Assembly: GCF_009687865.1 (NCBI RefSeq)
Contig: NZ_BLAE01000012.1
Span: forward strand, 155,849 to 219,848
DNA length: 64,000 nucleotides
From: Acrocarpospora macrocephala
GTDB taxonomy: Bacteria > Actinomycetota > Actinomycetes > Streptosporangiales > Streptosporangiaceae
Reading direction: 5' to 3'
Below are positions 24,591 to 33,116 of this stretch, piece after piece. Position 1 is the first letter of the stretch. Every line of letters begins with the position of its first letter. The translations under genes were made by a program, and so were the position numbers. Below the pieces are notes generated by a model. The model had not been told where the DNA came from. It did not search any database and was given only the letters and a program-made list of their open reading frames with translations.

Positions 24591-25433
24591 TCACGCGCCC
24601 TCCGTCAGGCCCACGGCCAGCTGCTTGAGCTCCTGGAGGCCCGCGGGTTCGGTGAGCGCGGGGACTGCCCGGTGGGTGAGAGGTTTCACGCCGACCGCGA
24701 GGTATACCCGCATTGGGATGGTCATCTCGCCGTCCGGGAAGACGCGGAGGATCTCGCCGCGCTCCCGGTCGAGCAGTTCGTCGGCGGCGGCTTCCGGCAT
24801 CGACGCCACGTACGAGTGCGAACGCAGATCGGTCAGGAAGTCCTCCACCCGGATCCGGCGCGTCCAGTACACCCAGGTCTCCGAAACCCGCAGCCCCGCG
24901 GCGGCCATCGCGGCCCCGATCGGCGGCATGCTCCAGCCCGGCTGCGCGGGACCGGTATAGCCCGGCAGGTCCGCCAGCCGTACCTGGCAGGCGGCCAGCC
25001 AGTCGGCCTTGCGCGCGTCCACCGTGTTCCACCAGCCCGCCACCGCGCCGCCCGGGCGGGCCACCCGGATCGCCTCGGCGATCGAGACCGTACGGTCCAG
25101 CCAGTGCCAGGACTGGGCGTACGTCACCAGGTCGGCCAGGCCGTCCCGGAGCGGGAGCGCGTTGCCGTCGGCGAGCAGGGCGGCGCCGGCCGTACGGGAG
25201 CGGAGGAAGGCGAGCATCCGGGCGGCGCGGTCCACCGCGACGACCCGGACGCCGCGATCCAGCAGCCCGCGCGTCGAGATCCCGGTGCCGGCGCCGACGT
25301 CGACGGCGAACGCGCCCTCGAACCGGATGCCGGACAGTTCGGTCAGCGCCGCGTAGAGGGCAGGCGGATATTCCGGGCGCGCGGCGTCATACGCCTCCGC
25401 CACCCGGTCGACGTCGAAGACCTGGTGGCTCAT
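24591..25433 (-). CDS. Class I SAM-dependent methyltransferase
   Basis: This is a 280-aa Rossmann-fold methyltransferase (Methyltransf_11 type). Motif I is VDVGAGTGIS (about 44-53), motif II VVAVDRAARML, and motif IV LVTYAQSWHWLD (about 103-114); the SWHW form is typical of a subgroup of small-molecule methyltransferases. Substrate unknown. ATG 25433 is the last of several ATGAGC copies created by a tandem repeat (25444-25492), so translation could initiate at more than one copy; only the last is in frame with a clean N-terminus. It follows the isomerase gene by 43 bases, suggesting an operon. Confidence 0.85.
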   Translation of the reverse strand: MSHQVFDVDRVAEAYDAARPEYPPALYAALTELSGIRFEGAFAVDVGAGTGISTRGLLDRGVRVVAVDRAARMLAFLRSRTAGAALLADGNALPLRDGLADLVTYAQSWHWLDRTVSIAEAIRVARPGGAVAGWWNTVDARKADWLAACQVRLADLPGYTGPAQPGWSMPPIGAAMAAAGLRVSETWVYWTRRIRVEDFLTDLRSHSYVASMPEAAADELLDRERGEILRVFPDGEMTIPMRVYLAVGVKPLTHRAVPALTEPAGLQELKQLAVGLTEGA

Positions 25434-25443
25434 CTCTCGCCGT

Positions 25444-25492
25444 GGCTCATTTCGCGGAGGCTCATCTCGCGGAGGCTCATCTCTTCGCGGAG
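25444..25492. repeat. Tandem repeat of a stop-start junction unit
   Basis: Three near-copies of a 15-18 base unit (plus strand GCTCATCTCGCGGAG and variants) lie at about 25445-25459, 25460-25474 and 25475-25492, with a degenerate fourth at 25427-25444. On the minus strand each contains GARATGAGC, the sequence that forms both the isomerase stop (TGA inside ATGAG) and the methyltransferase start. The ancestral ATGA junction appears to have been multiplied. Confidence 0.8.
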
Positions 25493-26394
25493 GAGGCGGC
25501 GAAGTGGAGCCGGGCGAAGGCCAGCGCCTCGGCCAGATCGTCGATCCGCTCGGTCCGGCCGACCGCCTTCCTCGTGTTGATCTCCAGCACGATCAATCCA
25601 CCATAGCCCGCGTTCGCCAGCCGCTCCAGCATCTGCGCGCACGGCTGGTTCCCCCGGCCCGGCACCAGATGCTCGTCTTTGTTGGTGATCCCGGTCCCGT
25701 CGGCCAGATGCAGGTGGGCGAGGCGATCCCCCAGCTTGGCCGCCATCTCCATGGCGTCGGACCCGGACACCGCCGTGTGCGACAGATCCAGGGTCACCTG
25801 CGGGAAGTCGTGATCGACCGGATTCCAGTCCGGCGCGTACGGCACGACCTCGTTGCCCCGGGCCCGGAGCGGGAACATGTTCTCCACCGCGAACACGATG
25901 TCGGTCTCCTCCCGCATCCTGGCCAGCCCGACCTCGAAGTCCCGGGCGTAGTCCCGCTGCCAGCGGAACGGCGGATGCACCACCACCGTCTGCGCGCCCA
26001 GCCGCTGCGCCGCGTCCCTGGCCCGCTCCAGCTTGGCCCACGGATCGCGCCCCCACACCCGCTGGGTGACCAGCAGGCAGGGCGCGTGCACGGCCAGAAT
26101 GGGCAGCTCATAATGATCCCGCAGCCGCTCCAGGACTTCGACGTCCTGGCTGACCGGATCCTGCCCCACCATGATCTCGACACCGTCGTAGCCGAGCCGC
26201 GCCGCGAGCTCGAACGCGTCCGGCGTTCGCTCGGGGTAGACCGACGCGGTCGACAGCGCGATCTTGGCATTGGGGACGCGTACAACTTCCCGCCGGACAC
26301 CGTCCGCCTGGGGGTTGGGGACCCGCGCGTCCCCCCGCTGGACACCGTCCGCGGGGTCGTCTCCGCCGATGTAGGTCCGCTCGCCGGGGCTCAT
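25477..26394 (-). CDS. Sugar phosphate isomerase/epimerase-like TIM-barrel protein
   Basis: This is a 305-aa protein of the xylose-isomerase-like / AP-endonuclease-2 superfamily. The barrel begins at [12 protein letters not shown]. Metal-binding residues expected for the family are visible: VENMFPL (Glu), [10 protein letters not shown] (Asp, His), HLHLADGTG (His, Asp) and IVLEINTR (Glu). ATG 26394 is the only in-frame start before the barrel; it gives an unusual 40-residue N-terminal extension with a 15-residue tandem duplication (residues 16-30 and 31-45). The reaction is not predictable; sugar isomerisation or epimerisation is the family norm. Probably co-transcribed with the methyltransferase that follows. 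Confidence 0.8.
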   Translation of the reverse strand: MSPGERTYIGGDDPADGVQRGDARVPNPQADGVRREVVRVPNAKIALSTASVYPERTPDAFELAARLGYDGVEIMVGQDPVSQDVEVLERLRDHYELPILAVHAPCLLVTQRVWGRDPWAKLERARDAAQRLGAQTVVVHPPFRWQRDYARDFEVGLARMREETDIVFAVENMFPLRARGNEVVPYAPDWNPVDHDFPQVTLDLSHTAVSGSDAMEMAAKLGDRLAHLHLADGTGITNKDEHLVPGRGNQPCAQMLERLANAGYGGLIVLEINTRKAVGRTERIDDLAEALAFARLHFAASSAKR

Positions 26395-26488
26395 CCCCGG
26401 CTCCCCACCCGGACGCTCGCTCGCTCGCTCACCATTCCAGACTAAGCGAGCGAACCGCTCTGGCGGGCTAGCCGCCTATCGTGGTGCG

Positions 26489-27187
26489 ATGCCGCGCATT
26501 CCGAAGGGCGCCGTACCGAGCCCGAACATCTGGCACAACCCGAAGATCTACGAGCTCGAGAACCGTGCGGTCGACCCCGACGGCGTGATCGACATGGCCA
26601 TCCGCGCGGTACGCCCCTGGGAGTCTGCCACCGTTCTCGACATCGGCTGCGGCACGGGCTACCACCTGCCTGCGTACGCGTCGTCCGCCGCTCAGGTGAT
26701 CGGCGTCGAGCCCCACCCCGACCTGGCCGCCCTAGCCTCCCGCCGATGCTCCCAGCTACGGAACGTCGCCGTCCACGTGGCCACCGCGCAGGCGCTCCCC
26801 GTCCCTGACGCGTCCGTGGACGTGGCCGTGGCCCGCTGGGCATACTTCTTCGGGCCCGGCTGCGAACCGGGTCTGAAAGAGCTCTCCAGGGCCGTACGGC
26901 GCGGCGGGGCCGCGTTCATGGTCGACCTGGACGGGTCCCGCGGATCCTTCGGGGCATGGTTTCGAGCGACGGTGCCGACATATTCGGCACGGACGGTGGA
27001 AGACTTCTGGTCCCGGCAGGGCTGGCAACGAGCCGAACTCGACCCCCGCATGGTGTTCACCCGCCGCGCCGACCTCGAAGCGGTCCTCCGAATCGAGTTC
27101 ACCCCAGGAGTGTCAGCACGCGCCATCAGAGAGATCCCGGGCCTGGAATTGCCCTACCCGACAATCCTCCGCTGGCGCCTCTTCTGA
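26489..27187 (+). CDS. Class I SAM-dependent methyltransferase
   Basis: This is a 232-aa methyltransferase. The N-terminus has IPKGAVPSPNIWHNPKIYELENRA. Motif I is VLDIGCGTGYHLP (about 49-61), then IGVEPHPDL (motif II) and VDVAVARWAYFFGPG (motif IV). The N-terminal SPNIWHxPxxYExEN pattern is typical of an actinobacterial group annotated only as methyltransferase. ATG 26489 is used. It diverges from the isomerase gene with 94 bases between starts. A repeat-rich spacer (27188-27471) follows. Substrate unknown. Confidence 0.87.
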   Translation: MPRIPKGAVPSPNIWHNPKIYELENRAVDPDGVIDMAIRAVRPWESATVLDIGCGTGYHLPAYASSAAQVIGVEPHPDLAALASRRCSQLRNVAVHVATAQALPVPDASVDVAVARWAYFFGPGCEPGLKELSRAVRRGGAAFMVDLDGSRGSFGAWFRATVPTYSARTVEDFWSRQGWQRAELDPRMVFTRRADLEAVLRIEFTPGVSARAIREIPGLELPYPTILRWRLF

Positions 27188-27249
27188 CATTCGGCCGGTG
27201 AGGTCTCCGCACGACTACTTCGCGACGCTCGGCCGACCCTCAACGTCTG

Positions 27250-27400
27250 CGGTGGTTCTCCCACCCACCCTCCCTTTATTGCTTGCGGGCTTCCGCCCGC
27301 CCTGTCGGTCGCCGTGGTTCTCCTACCCCGTCAGCGTGTCGACGGGGCCGGGCGGAGCCCGGAAGGAAACAAAGGGAGGGAGGGTGGGACAACCACGGCA
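27250..27400. repeat. Inverted pair of the dispersed TTCTCCCACCC repeat
   Basis: The left arm (27250-27301: GTGGTTCTCCCACCCACCC, CTCCCTTTATTG, CGGGCTTCCGCCCG) faces a right arm on the opposite strand (27344-27399: CGGGCGGAGCCCG, ACAAAGGGAGGGAGGGTGG, ACAACCAC). A further half copy (GTGGTTCTCCTACCCCG) lies at 27313-27329. Together they could fold into a 150-base cruciform. The same unit occurs twice at 8408-8560. The spacer 27188-27471 holds nothing else except the radA promoter region. Confidence 0.65.
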
Positions 27401-27471
27401 AGCACTGGGCACGGGTGAGCGGTGAAGGCTTGTGGGGTGGGAATGTCGGTCGGGGCCGGTAGCCTCCGGGC

Positions 27472-28899
27472 GTGAGTAAAGCTGCGAAGCCTTCGTATCG
27501 GTGTGGCGAGTGTGGCTGGGTGGCCGCCAAATGGGTGGGGCGCTGTGGGGAGTGCCAGGCCTGGGGGACGGTTGAGGAGGCGGGGGCCAGGCAGGGCGTC
27601 AATGTGGTCAGGGGTGGGGCGGTTTCGGCGCCGGCCGTGCCGATTGGGCAGGTGAAGGCGGAGGTTGCGCATGCGCGGCCCACCGGGGTGGGCGAGCTGG
27701 ATCGGGTGCTCGGCGGTGGTCTGGTGCCGGGTGCGGTGGTGTTGCTGGCCGGGGAGCCTGGGATCGGGAAGTCAACTCTGCTGCTGGAAGCCGCTGCCAG
27801 GACCGCCCAGCACGACACGGTTCTGTATGTGACGGGCGAGGAGTCAGCGTCCCAGGTCCGGATGCGCGCTGACCGGATTGGTGCCGTGGAGGACCAGCTT
27901 TATCTGGCCGCCGAGACCGATTTGGGAGCCCTTGTCACTCATGTCGAGAAGGTTCAACCTCGGCTGCTGATCGTCGACTCCGTGCAGACCATCGGGTCCG
28001 CCGACGCCACGGGTGTGCCCGGCGGCGTGACGCAGGTCCGCGAAGTGGCCGCCAACCTGACCCGGTTGGCCAAGGAACGCGGCATGTCCACCGTTCTGGT
28101 CGGCCACGTGACCAAGGACGGCTCAATCGCCGGCCCTCGCGTCCTGGAGCACCTGGTCGACGTCGTGCTCCACTTCGAAGGCGACCGTAACTCACGCCTG
28201 CGAATGGTCCGCGCGATCAAGAACAGGTTCGGCCCGATCGAGGAAGTCGGCTGCTTCGACCTGCACGAACGCGGCATCACCGGCATCACCGACCCCAGCG
28301 GCCTGTTCATCTCCCGCCACCCGGAACCGGTCCCCGGCACCTGCGTCACCGTCACCATCGAAGGCACCCGCCCGATCCCCGCCGAACTTCAGGCCCTCGT
28401 CGGCCCGACCGAAGCCCCGCAACCCCGCCGGACGTCCTCCGGGCTCGACTCGTACCGAGTGGCCATGGTGTTAGCCGTCATGGAACGCCGCCTGAACGCC
28501 AAAATCGGCAAATGCGACGTGTTCACCGCGACCGTCGGCGGCATCAGGCTCACCGACCCCGCCGTCGATCTCGCCCTGCTGCTCTCGGTGGTCAGCGCGG
28601 CCGGCGACGAACCGCTCCCGCACGGCCTGGTCGCCCTGGGCGAAGTCGGCCTGGCCGGTGAACTCCGCCCAGTCCGAGACGTCCGCCGCCGCCTCGCCGA
28701 AGCCGCCCGCCTCGGCTTCACCCGAGCCCTGGTCCCCACCGGTTCACTCGTGGAAGACACCCTCAAACTCAACCCCGCCCCCAGCCGCGGCGAGCTCGTG
28801 GCAGTCCGCCCCACCGGAATCCGCACCACGAATTTCTCACCCGGCTTCGACGTCACCGAAGCGGAGAACGTCTGGGACGCCCTGAAACACGTCCGCTGA
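27472..28899 (+). CDS. radA: DNA repair protein RadA
   Basis: RadA is a RecA-like ATPase/helicase that processes recombination intermediates by driving branch migration. The 475-aa protein has the expected order: C4 zinc finger (Cys11, 14, 25, 28 in YRCGECGWVAAKWVGRCGEC), Walker A GEPGIGKST (94-102), Walker B LLIVDSVQT, the RadA signature KNRFG (about 248-252), and a Lon-protease-like C-terminal domain (about 310-470). GTG 27472 gives the canonical MSKAAKPSYRC start. disA lies 212 bases downstream in the same direction; RadA-DisA linkage is conserved and the two interact in several bacteria. A 50-bp near-copy of its own 3' end follows the stop. Confidence 0.96.
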   Translation: MSKAAKPSYRCGECGWVAAKWVGRCGECQAWGTVEEAGARQGVNVVRGGAVSAPAVPIGQVKAEVAHARPTGVGELDRVLGGGLVPGAVVLLAGEPGIGKSTLLLEAAARTAQHDTVLYVTGEESASQVRMRADRIGAVEDQLYLAAETDLGALVTHVEKVQPRLLIVDSVQTIGSADATGVPGGVTQVREVAANLTRLAKERGMSTVLVGHVTKDGSIAGPRVLEHLVDVVLHFEGDRNSRLRMVRAIKNRFGPIEEVGCFDLHERGITGITDPSGLFISRHPEPVPGTCVTVTIEGTRPIPAELQALVGPTEAPQPRRTSSGLDSYRVAMVLAVMERRLNAKIGKCDVFTATVGGIRLTDPAVDLALLLSVVSAAGDEPLPHGLVALGEVGLAGELRPVRDVRRRLAEAARLGFTRALVPTGSLVEDTLKLNPAPSRGELVAVRPTGIRTTNFSPGFDVTEAENVWDALKHVR

Positions 28900-28907
28900 C
28901 CGCGTCC

Positions 28908-28957
28908 CCACGAACTTCTCGCGCGGCTTCGACGTTACAGAGGCAGAGAACGTCTGG
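28908..28957 (+). pseudogene. Remnant tail of a second radA allele
   Basis: Positions 28908-28957 repeat positions 28826-28875 of radA (offset 82). The 50 bases differ at about eight sites, nearly all at synonymous third positions. Translated, it reads TNFSRGFDVTEAENVW against TNFSPGFDVTEAENVW in the intact gene. The pattern fits the 3' end of a diverged radA left when the locus was replaced by a homologous allele, not a fresh local duplication. Confidence 0.7.
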
Positions 28958-29111
28958 AGCGTCCGACGCACATCCGGTGAGCATGTCGTTACCCAGTTAA
29001 ACTGGACGGTGCTATGGGTCTGCTGAGTTGGGCCGCGGCGGGGCCGGACCGAACGGTCGCGAGGCGGATAGACCGTCTGGGCGCAGAGACACGACCAGCG
29101 GGGGTCATGAC

Positions 29112-30197
29112 GTGCACAACGACAAAGCCTGGGACGAGCGCCGACGAGCCACACTGGCCTCCCTCGCCCCTGGAACCGCGCTTCGCGACGGGCTAGAACG
29201 CATTCTGCGCGGCCACACCGGCGGCCTGATCGTCCTCGGCTACGACGACACCGTGGAAGAACTCTGCACCGGCGGTTTCGAACTGGACGTCGAGTTCGCC
29301 GCCACCCGGCTCCGTGAACTCGCCAAAATGGACGGCGCGATCGTCCTCAACAGCGGCGACCTGCGCATCGTCCGCGCCGCCGTGCACCTGGTGCCCGACC
29401 CGAGCATCCCCACCGACGAATCCGGCACCCGCCACAGAACCGCCCAGCGGGTGGCCCGCCAGACCGAGTTCCCGGTCATCGCGATCAGCAAGTCGATGCG
29501 CATCATCGCGCTCTACCTCGACGGCGTGCGCTACGTCTTGGAGGAATCCGCCGCCATTCTGTCCAAGGCCAACCAGGCTCTCGCCACCCTAGAACGCTAC
29601 AAACTCCGCCTCGACGAGGTCTCCGGCACCCTGTCCGCCCTCGAAATCGAGGACCTGGTGACCGTTCGCGACGTCTCCGCCGTGGTGCAACGCCTGGAGA
29701 TGGTCCGCCGGATCTCCGTCGAGATCGAAGGGTACGTCGTGGAGTTGGGCACCGACGGCCGCCTCATCTCCCTGCAGCTCGACGAGTTGGTCAGCGGCGT
29801 GGAAGAGGACCGCGCCCTGACCATCCGCGACTACCTCCCGGCCCCGAGCGCCCGCCGCCCGCGCCGCTTCACCGAAGCCATCCACGACCTCGACAACCTC
29901 TCCGCCCTGGACCTCCTCGACCTCACCCGCGTGGCCCAGATCCTCGGCCACACCGGCCCCGACCCCCTCGACACCCCGGTAAGCCCGCGCGGCTTCCGCC
30001 TCCTGGCCCGAGTCCCCCGCCTCCCCACCACGATCGTCGACCGCCTCGTCGACCACTTCGGCGGCCTGCAGAAACTCCTCGCCGCCAGCATCGACGACCT
30101 CCAGGTCGTCGGCGGCGTAGGCGAAACCCGCGCCAGAAACGTCCGCGAAGGCCTCTCCCGCCTCGCCGAATCCTCAATCCTCGAGCGGTACGTCTAA
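29112..30197 (+). CDS. disA: DNA integrity scanning diadenylate cyclase DisA
   Basis: DisA makes c-di-AMP from two ATP and slows when it meets branched DNA. The 361-aa protein shows the DAC domain with [11 protein letters not shown] (DGA 74-76) and GTRHRTAQR (RHR 107-109), both needed for cyclase activity. A helical spine follows, then a C-terminal HhH DNA-binding domain ([19 protein letters not shown]). GTG 29112 lies 8 bases after a GGGGG run; the frame is open upstream, but the earlier sequence is not conserved. It sits downstream of radA, in keeping with the RadA-DisA partnership. C-di-AMP probably controls potassium or osmotic homeostasis here, as known for the nucleotide generally. Confidence 0.96.
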   Translation: MHNDKAWDERRRATLASLAPGTALRDGLERILRGHTGGLIVLGYDDTVEELCTGGFELDVEFAATRLRELAKMDGAIVLNSGDLRIVRAAVHLVPDPSIPTDESGTRHRTAQRVARQTEFPVIAISKSMRIIALYLDGVRYVLEESAAILSKANQALATLERYKLRLDEVSGTLSALEIEDLVTVRDVSAVVQRLEMVRRISVEIEGYVVELGTDGRLISLQLDELVSGVEEDRALTIRDYLPAPSARRPRRFTEAIHDLDNLSALDLLDLTRVAQILGHTGPDPLDTPVSPRGFRLLARVPRLPTTIVDRLVDHFGGLQKLLAASIDDLQVVGGVGETRARNVREGLSRLAESSILERYV

Positions 30198-30210
30198 GCC
30201 GATCTCCACA

Positions 30211-30900
30211 TCACTTGAGTTGGAAGACGTTTCTGGAGCTTTTCAAGGTGCCGAAGCGGGCCAAGGCCACGTACTTGCCTTTGCGGGCGGTGGGGGGGTC
30301 GGCGGCGCAGTCGTTTCCGGAGAGGTAGCGGGGCCATTGGATGGAGCGGACGAAGGGGACGCCTCGGTGCAGGAGTTGGCGGTCGACGCCTTCGCCGGCC
30401 ACGCAGTCGGCGGTGGACCAGATGCGCTGGCCGCCGGTGGAGATGCGCATTTCGAGGGCGCGGGGGCCCAGGTCGGCGGTGCAGGCGATCTGGCCGATGT
30501 TGACGACGGTGAGGAGGAATCCTGGGATCTGGTCGCCTTTGTAGATTTCCTGGCTGGCTCTCAGGCTCACGACCAGGTCGTTCGCGACGCAGGGTTCGCC
30601 GTTCTTGCGCGGCGGGAGCGACGGGGACGGCGATCCATGCGGTCCATGGGTGGGGCTACCGGAAGGCTGTGGTGACGCGGCCGGTGGCGAGACCTTGGGC
30701 GACGGGAGCGAGACGACCATCGCGTCGGTTCCGCCCGACCCCGCCTTCGGAGTGGTCGTCGGCTTGTCCGAGCCGCTGGCGCAGCCCCAGGCCACGACGG
30801 CCACCACCACGAGCATGCCGGTGAGCACCGACACCCGGCGACGCCAGTAGACGTCACCGCCCTCGACTCCAACATCACCACGGAACGTGTCCGGATCCAT
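30211..30900 (-). CDS. Membrane-anchored secreted protein of unknown function
   Basis: This is a 229-aa protein with an N-terminal cytoplasmic stretch of about 22 residues, one hydrophobic helix (VSVLTGMLVVVAVVAWG), and a Cys right after it (WGCASG). The Trp in the lipobox position makes true lipidation uncertain. A Pro/Ser-rich linker (about 60-98) leads to an extracellular domain of about 130 residues with four Cys (CVAND, ACTAD, DCVAG, DCAAD) and a beta-rich look (VTVVNIG-like). This resembles actinobacterial secreted proteins of unknown role. Its stop is 13 bases from the disA stop (convergent). Divergent from mutY with 101 bases between starts. Confidence 0.75.
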   Translation of the reverse strand: MDPDTFRGDVGVEGGDVYWRRRVSVLTGMLVVVAVVAWGCASGSDKPTTTPKAGSGGTDAMVVSLPSPKVSPPAASPQPSGSPTHGPHGSPSPSLPPRKNGEPCVANDLVVSLRASQEIYKGDQIPGFLLTVVNIGQIACTADLGPRALEMRISTGGQRIWSTADCVAGEGVDRQLLHRGVPFVRSIQWPRYLSGNDCAADPPTARKGKYVALARFGTLKSSRNVFQLK

Positions 30901-31001
30901 ACGGACAGTATGGAGAGTCGTGGTCCACTCTCCGTCACGCCTCGCCGAGGGAGATCGAGATGCGGAGTATGTACGGTGTCACACACCGCTAGAGTCTGAC
31001 C

Positions 31002-31862
31002 GTGACTCTTCATGCCCCGATCCTCGACTGGTACGCGGAGCACAACAGAGACCTCCCCTGGCGCCGCCCCGAGGCCACCCCGTGGGGCATCCTGGTCAGC
31101 GAAATCATGCTCCAGCAGACCCCGGTCATCCGGGTTCTCCCGATCTGGGAGGAATGGCTCACCCGCTGGCCCACCCCTGACGCTCTCGCCAAGGAACCCC
31201 CAGGCGAAGCCGTACGCCACTGGGGACGCCTGGGTTACCCCCGCCGGGCCCTGAACCTGCACGCCTGCGCGAAAGCCATCACGGCCGATTTCGACGGCAC
31301 CGTCCCCGCGACGTACGACGAGTTGCGCACGCTTCCGGGGATTGGGGACTACACGGCAGCCGCCGTGGCCAGTTTCGCGTATGGCGGGCGTCATGCCGTA
31401 CTCGACACGAACGTGCGCCGAGTCCTGGCGCGGGCGATCCGCGGCGAGGAGTTCCCGCCGACGGCGACCACGGCGCCCGAGCGCAAACTCGCCGAATCCC
31501 TCATCCCGCCTGTGGACGCTCCTCGCTGGGCGGTCGCCGTTATGGAGCTCGGCGCCCTGATCTGTACGGCTCGCGCCCCCCGTTGCGCCGACTGCCCTGT
31601 TTCCGGCCGCTGTCAGTGGCTGCTCACCGGCAAACCCGCCCATGACGGTCCGCCCCGCCGCGGCCAGACCTACGCGGGGACCGACCGCCAGTGCCGCGGC
31701 GCCCTGCTCGCCGTCCTCCGCGACGCCCCCGGCCCGGTGCCCAAGGCCGCTCTCGACGCCGCCTGGTCCAACACCGCGCAACGCGAACGTGCCCTCGACG
31801 GCCTGCTGACGGACGGTCTCGCCGAACTTCTCGACAACGATTTCTACGCCTTGCCGACGTAA
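31002..31862 (+). CDS. mutY: A/G-specific adenine DNA glycosylase MutY
   Basis: MutY removes adenine mispaired with 8-oxoguanine. The 286-aa enzyme has the HhH-GPD fold: catalytic Glu34 (SEIMLQQTPV), HhH loop LPGIGDYTAAA (111-121), catalytic Asp135 (VLDTNVRRVL), and a 4Fe-4S cluster with Cys188, 195, 198 and 204 in the exact C-x6-C-x2-C-x5-C spacing. It lacks most of the C-terminal NUDIX-like domain that reads 8-oxoG in E. coli MutY, as is common in short actinobacterial forms. GTG 31002 is the start. Near radA and disA, it adds to a genome-maintenance neighbourhood. Confidence 0.94.
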   Translation: MTLHAPILDWYAEHNRDLPWRRPEATPWGILVSEIMLQQTPVIRVLPIWEEWLTRWPTPDALAKEPPGEAVRHWGRLGYPRRALNLHACAKAITADFDGTVPATYDELRTLPGIGDYTAAAVASFAYGGRHAVLDTNVRRVLARAIRGEEFPPTATTAPERKLAESLIPPVDAPRWAVAVMELGALICTARAPRCADCPVSGRCQWLLTGKPAHDGPPRRGQTYAGTDRQCRGALLAVLRDAPGPVPKAALDAAWSNTAQRERALDGLLTDGLAELLDNDFYALPT

Positions 31863-31881
31863 GGTGTTCGCGCGACGGGTT

Positions 31882-31901
31882 GTAGTACTACACTGCGTAG
31901 A
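31882..31901. promoter_or_regulatory. Perfect TGTAGTACTACA palindrome
   Basis: TGTAGTACTACA (31882-31893) is a perfect 12-bp palindrome, and CTAC/GTAG half-sites continue to 31901 (ACTACACTGCGTAG). It resembles BlaI/MecI-type dyads (TACTACAnnTGTAGTA), but no such regulator or beta-lactam gene is nearby. It may control the EboE-like gene. The spacer 31863-32136 has no gene. Confidence 0.35.
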
Positions 31902-32136
31902 GCGAATTCGGCCAAGTCTCGCCCAAAGTGGATCACAAGTCGCCGTTCTTACGGTGAGACCGCTGCCGACGTCACCCTAGCGGCTTACCGGGAAATCAGC
32001 TGCGGGGCGGACGCGTAGACCGGTGCACGAGAGCAAGCTCGCCGTACCGGGCCGGATTCCCGGCACGGAGGGACTCGTGTCCCATGCGGTCAGGACAGGT
32101 CGTGTGGGCCAATGGGGTCGGAGCTTGGAGGCATCG

Positions 32137-33072
32137 ATGCGGCTGCGCCACGACGACGGGACGCTCGTTCACCTGGCCTACAACGCGGGTGTGCATCCCG
32201 CGGAGGACCTGGAGAACTTGATCGCGCACTTGACCAGGTATGCGGTGCCTGTGCGCAAGCGGCTGGGTGTGGACCGGCTCGGCATCGGCCTGTGGCTGGC
32301 GCCGCCGGTGGCCGACCACCTGATCGCCGACCGTATCGAGCTGGTACGGCTCCGGCGCTCGCTTGAGGAGCGCGGCCTTGAGGTCGTGAGCCTCAACGGG
32401 ACGGGTGGGCGTAACCAGGAGGCGCCCGGCCCGGACTGGGCCAAGCCCGAGCGGTACCGGTACACGATGTCGCTCGCGAAGATCCTGGCGTTCCTGCTGC
32501 CCGAGGATGTGCGGTTCGGCAGCATCTCCACGATTCCGATCGGGTGGCGCCGGGACTGGCCCGCCGACCTGCACTCGATCGCCTCACGTCGCCTGGAGCG
32601 CCTCTCCCGCGAGCTGCGCGGTCTCTCCAGCGTGACCGGCAAGACCATCCGCGTCGGGTTCGAGCCCTGGCCCGGCTGCGTCCTGGAAACCACCGAGCAG
32701 GCCCTGCAGCGTGTCTGCGGCATCGACTCCGAACACCTCGGCGTCTGCCTGGACGCCTGCCACCTCTCCTGCGGCACCGAAGAGACCGCCTCGGCCCTCC
32801 GCGGCCTGGCCATGGCCGGCGCCCCCGTCGTCAAACTCGGCCACGTCCACAACCACAGCCAGGAAATCCCCAGCACCCAGCCAGTCCTCCAGGACACCCT
32901 CACCGCCCTCCTCTCCGGCGCCGTCAACGGCAGCGCCCACATCGAGGTCGAGGCCCACGACTGGACCACCCCCAAAACCAAGGGCCCCGCCGCCCTGGTA
33001 GCCCGCCTAGCCGACGACCTCGACTGGACCCGCCGCAACCTCACCGCCCTAGGCCTCAAACTCGCCGCCTAG
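32137..33072 (+). CDS. EboE-like TIM-barrel protein
   Basis: This is a 311-aa protein resembling EboE, a xylose-isomerase-like TIM-barrel protein of the ebo clusters implicated in moving prenylated metabolites to the periplasm. The N-terminus RLRHDDGTLVHLAYN, VHPAEDLENL, the RLGIGLWLAPPVADHL strand and SLNGTGG loop are the features I associate with EboE. Possible metal ligands are FEPWPG (Glu), CLDACHLSCG (Asp, His) and HVHNHSQE (His). ATG 32137 has GGAGG at 32127-32131; an upstream frame to ATG 32023 lacks conserved sequence. None of the usual partners (eboA, eboB, prenyltransferase, eboC/eboF) flanks it, so it is an orphan here. Confidence 0.7.
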   Translation: MRLRHDDGTLVHLAYNAGVHPAEDLENLIAHLTRYAVPVRKRLGVDRLGIGLWLAPPVADHLIADRIELVRLRRSLEERGLEVVSLNGTGGRNQEAPGPDWAKPERYRYTMSLAKILAFLLPEDVRFGSISTIPIGWRRDWPADLHSIASRRLERLSRELRGLSSVTGKTIRVGFEPWPGCVLETTEQALQRVCGIDSEHLGVCLDACHLSCGTEETASALRGLAMAGAPVVKLGHVHNHSQEIPSTQPVLQDTLTALLSGAVNGSAHIEVEAHDWTTPKTKGPAALVARLADDLDWTRRNLTALGLKLAA

Positions 33073-33076
33073 ACCC

Positions 33077-33106
33077 CAACACCTCCGGAGCTTCAATCAG
33101 GTGTTG
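33077..33106. terminator. Bidirectional hairpin between convergent genes
   Basis: CAACACCT (33077-33084) pairs perfectly with AGGTGTTG (33099-33106) across a 14-base loop, between the stops of the EboE-like gene and the minus-strand membrane protein gene. No long T-run is present. Confidence 0.5.
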
Positions 33107-33116
33107 TCATGGTGGT

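Noticed and set aside
25444..25492. CRISPR-like array
   Set aside because: Units are contiguous with no spacers and sit at a gene junction; it is a slippage repeat.
31882..31901. BlaI/MecI-type operator
   Set aside because: The dyad is imperfect relative to the consensus, and no BlaI-family regulator or penicillin-related gene is nearby; kept only as an unassigned palindrome.
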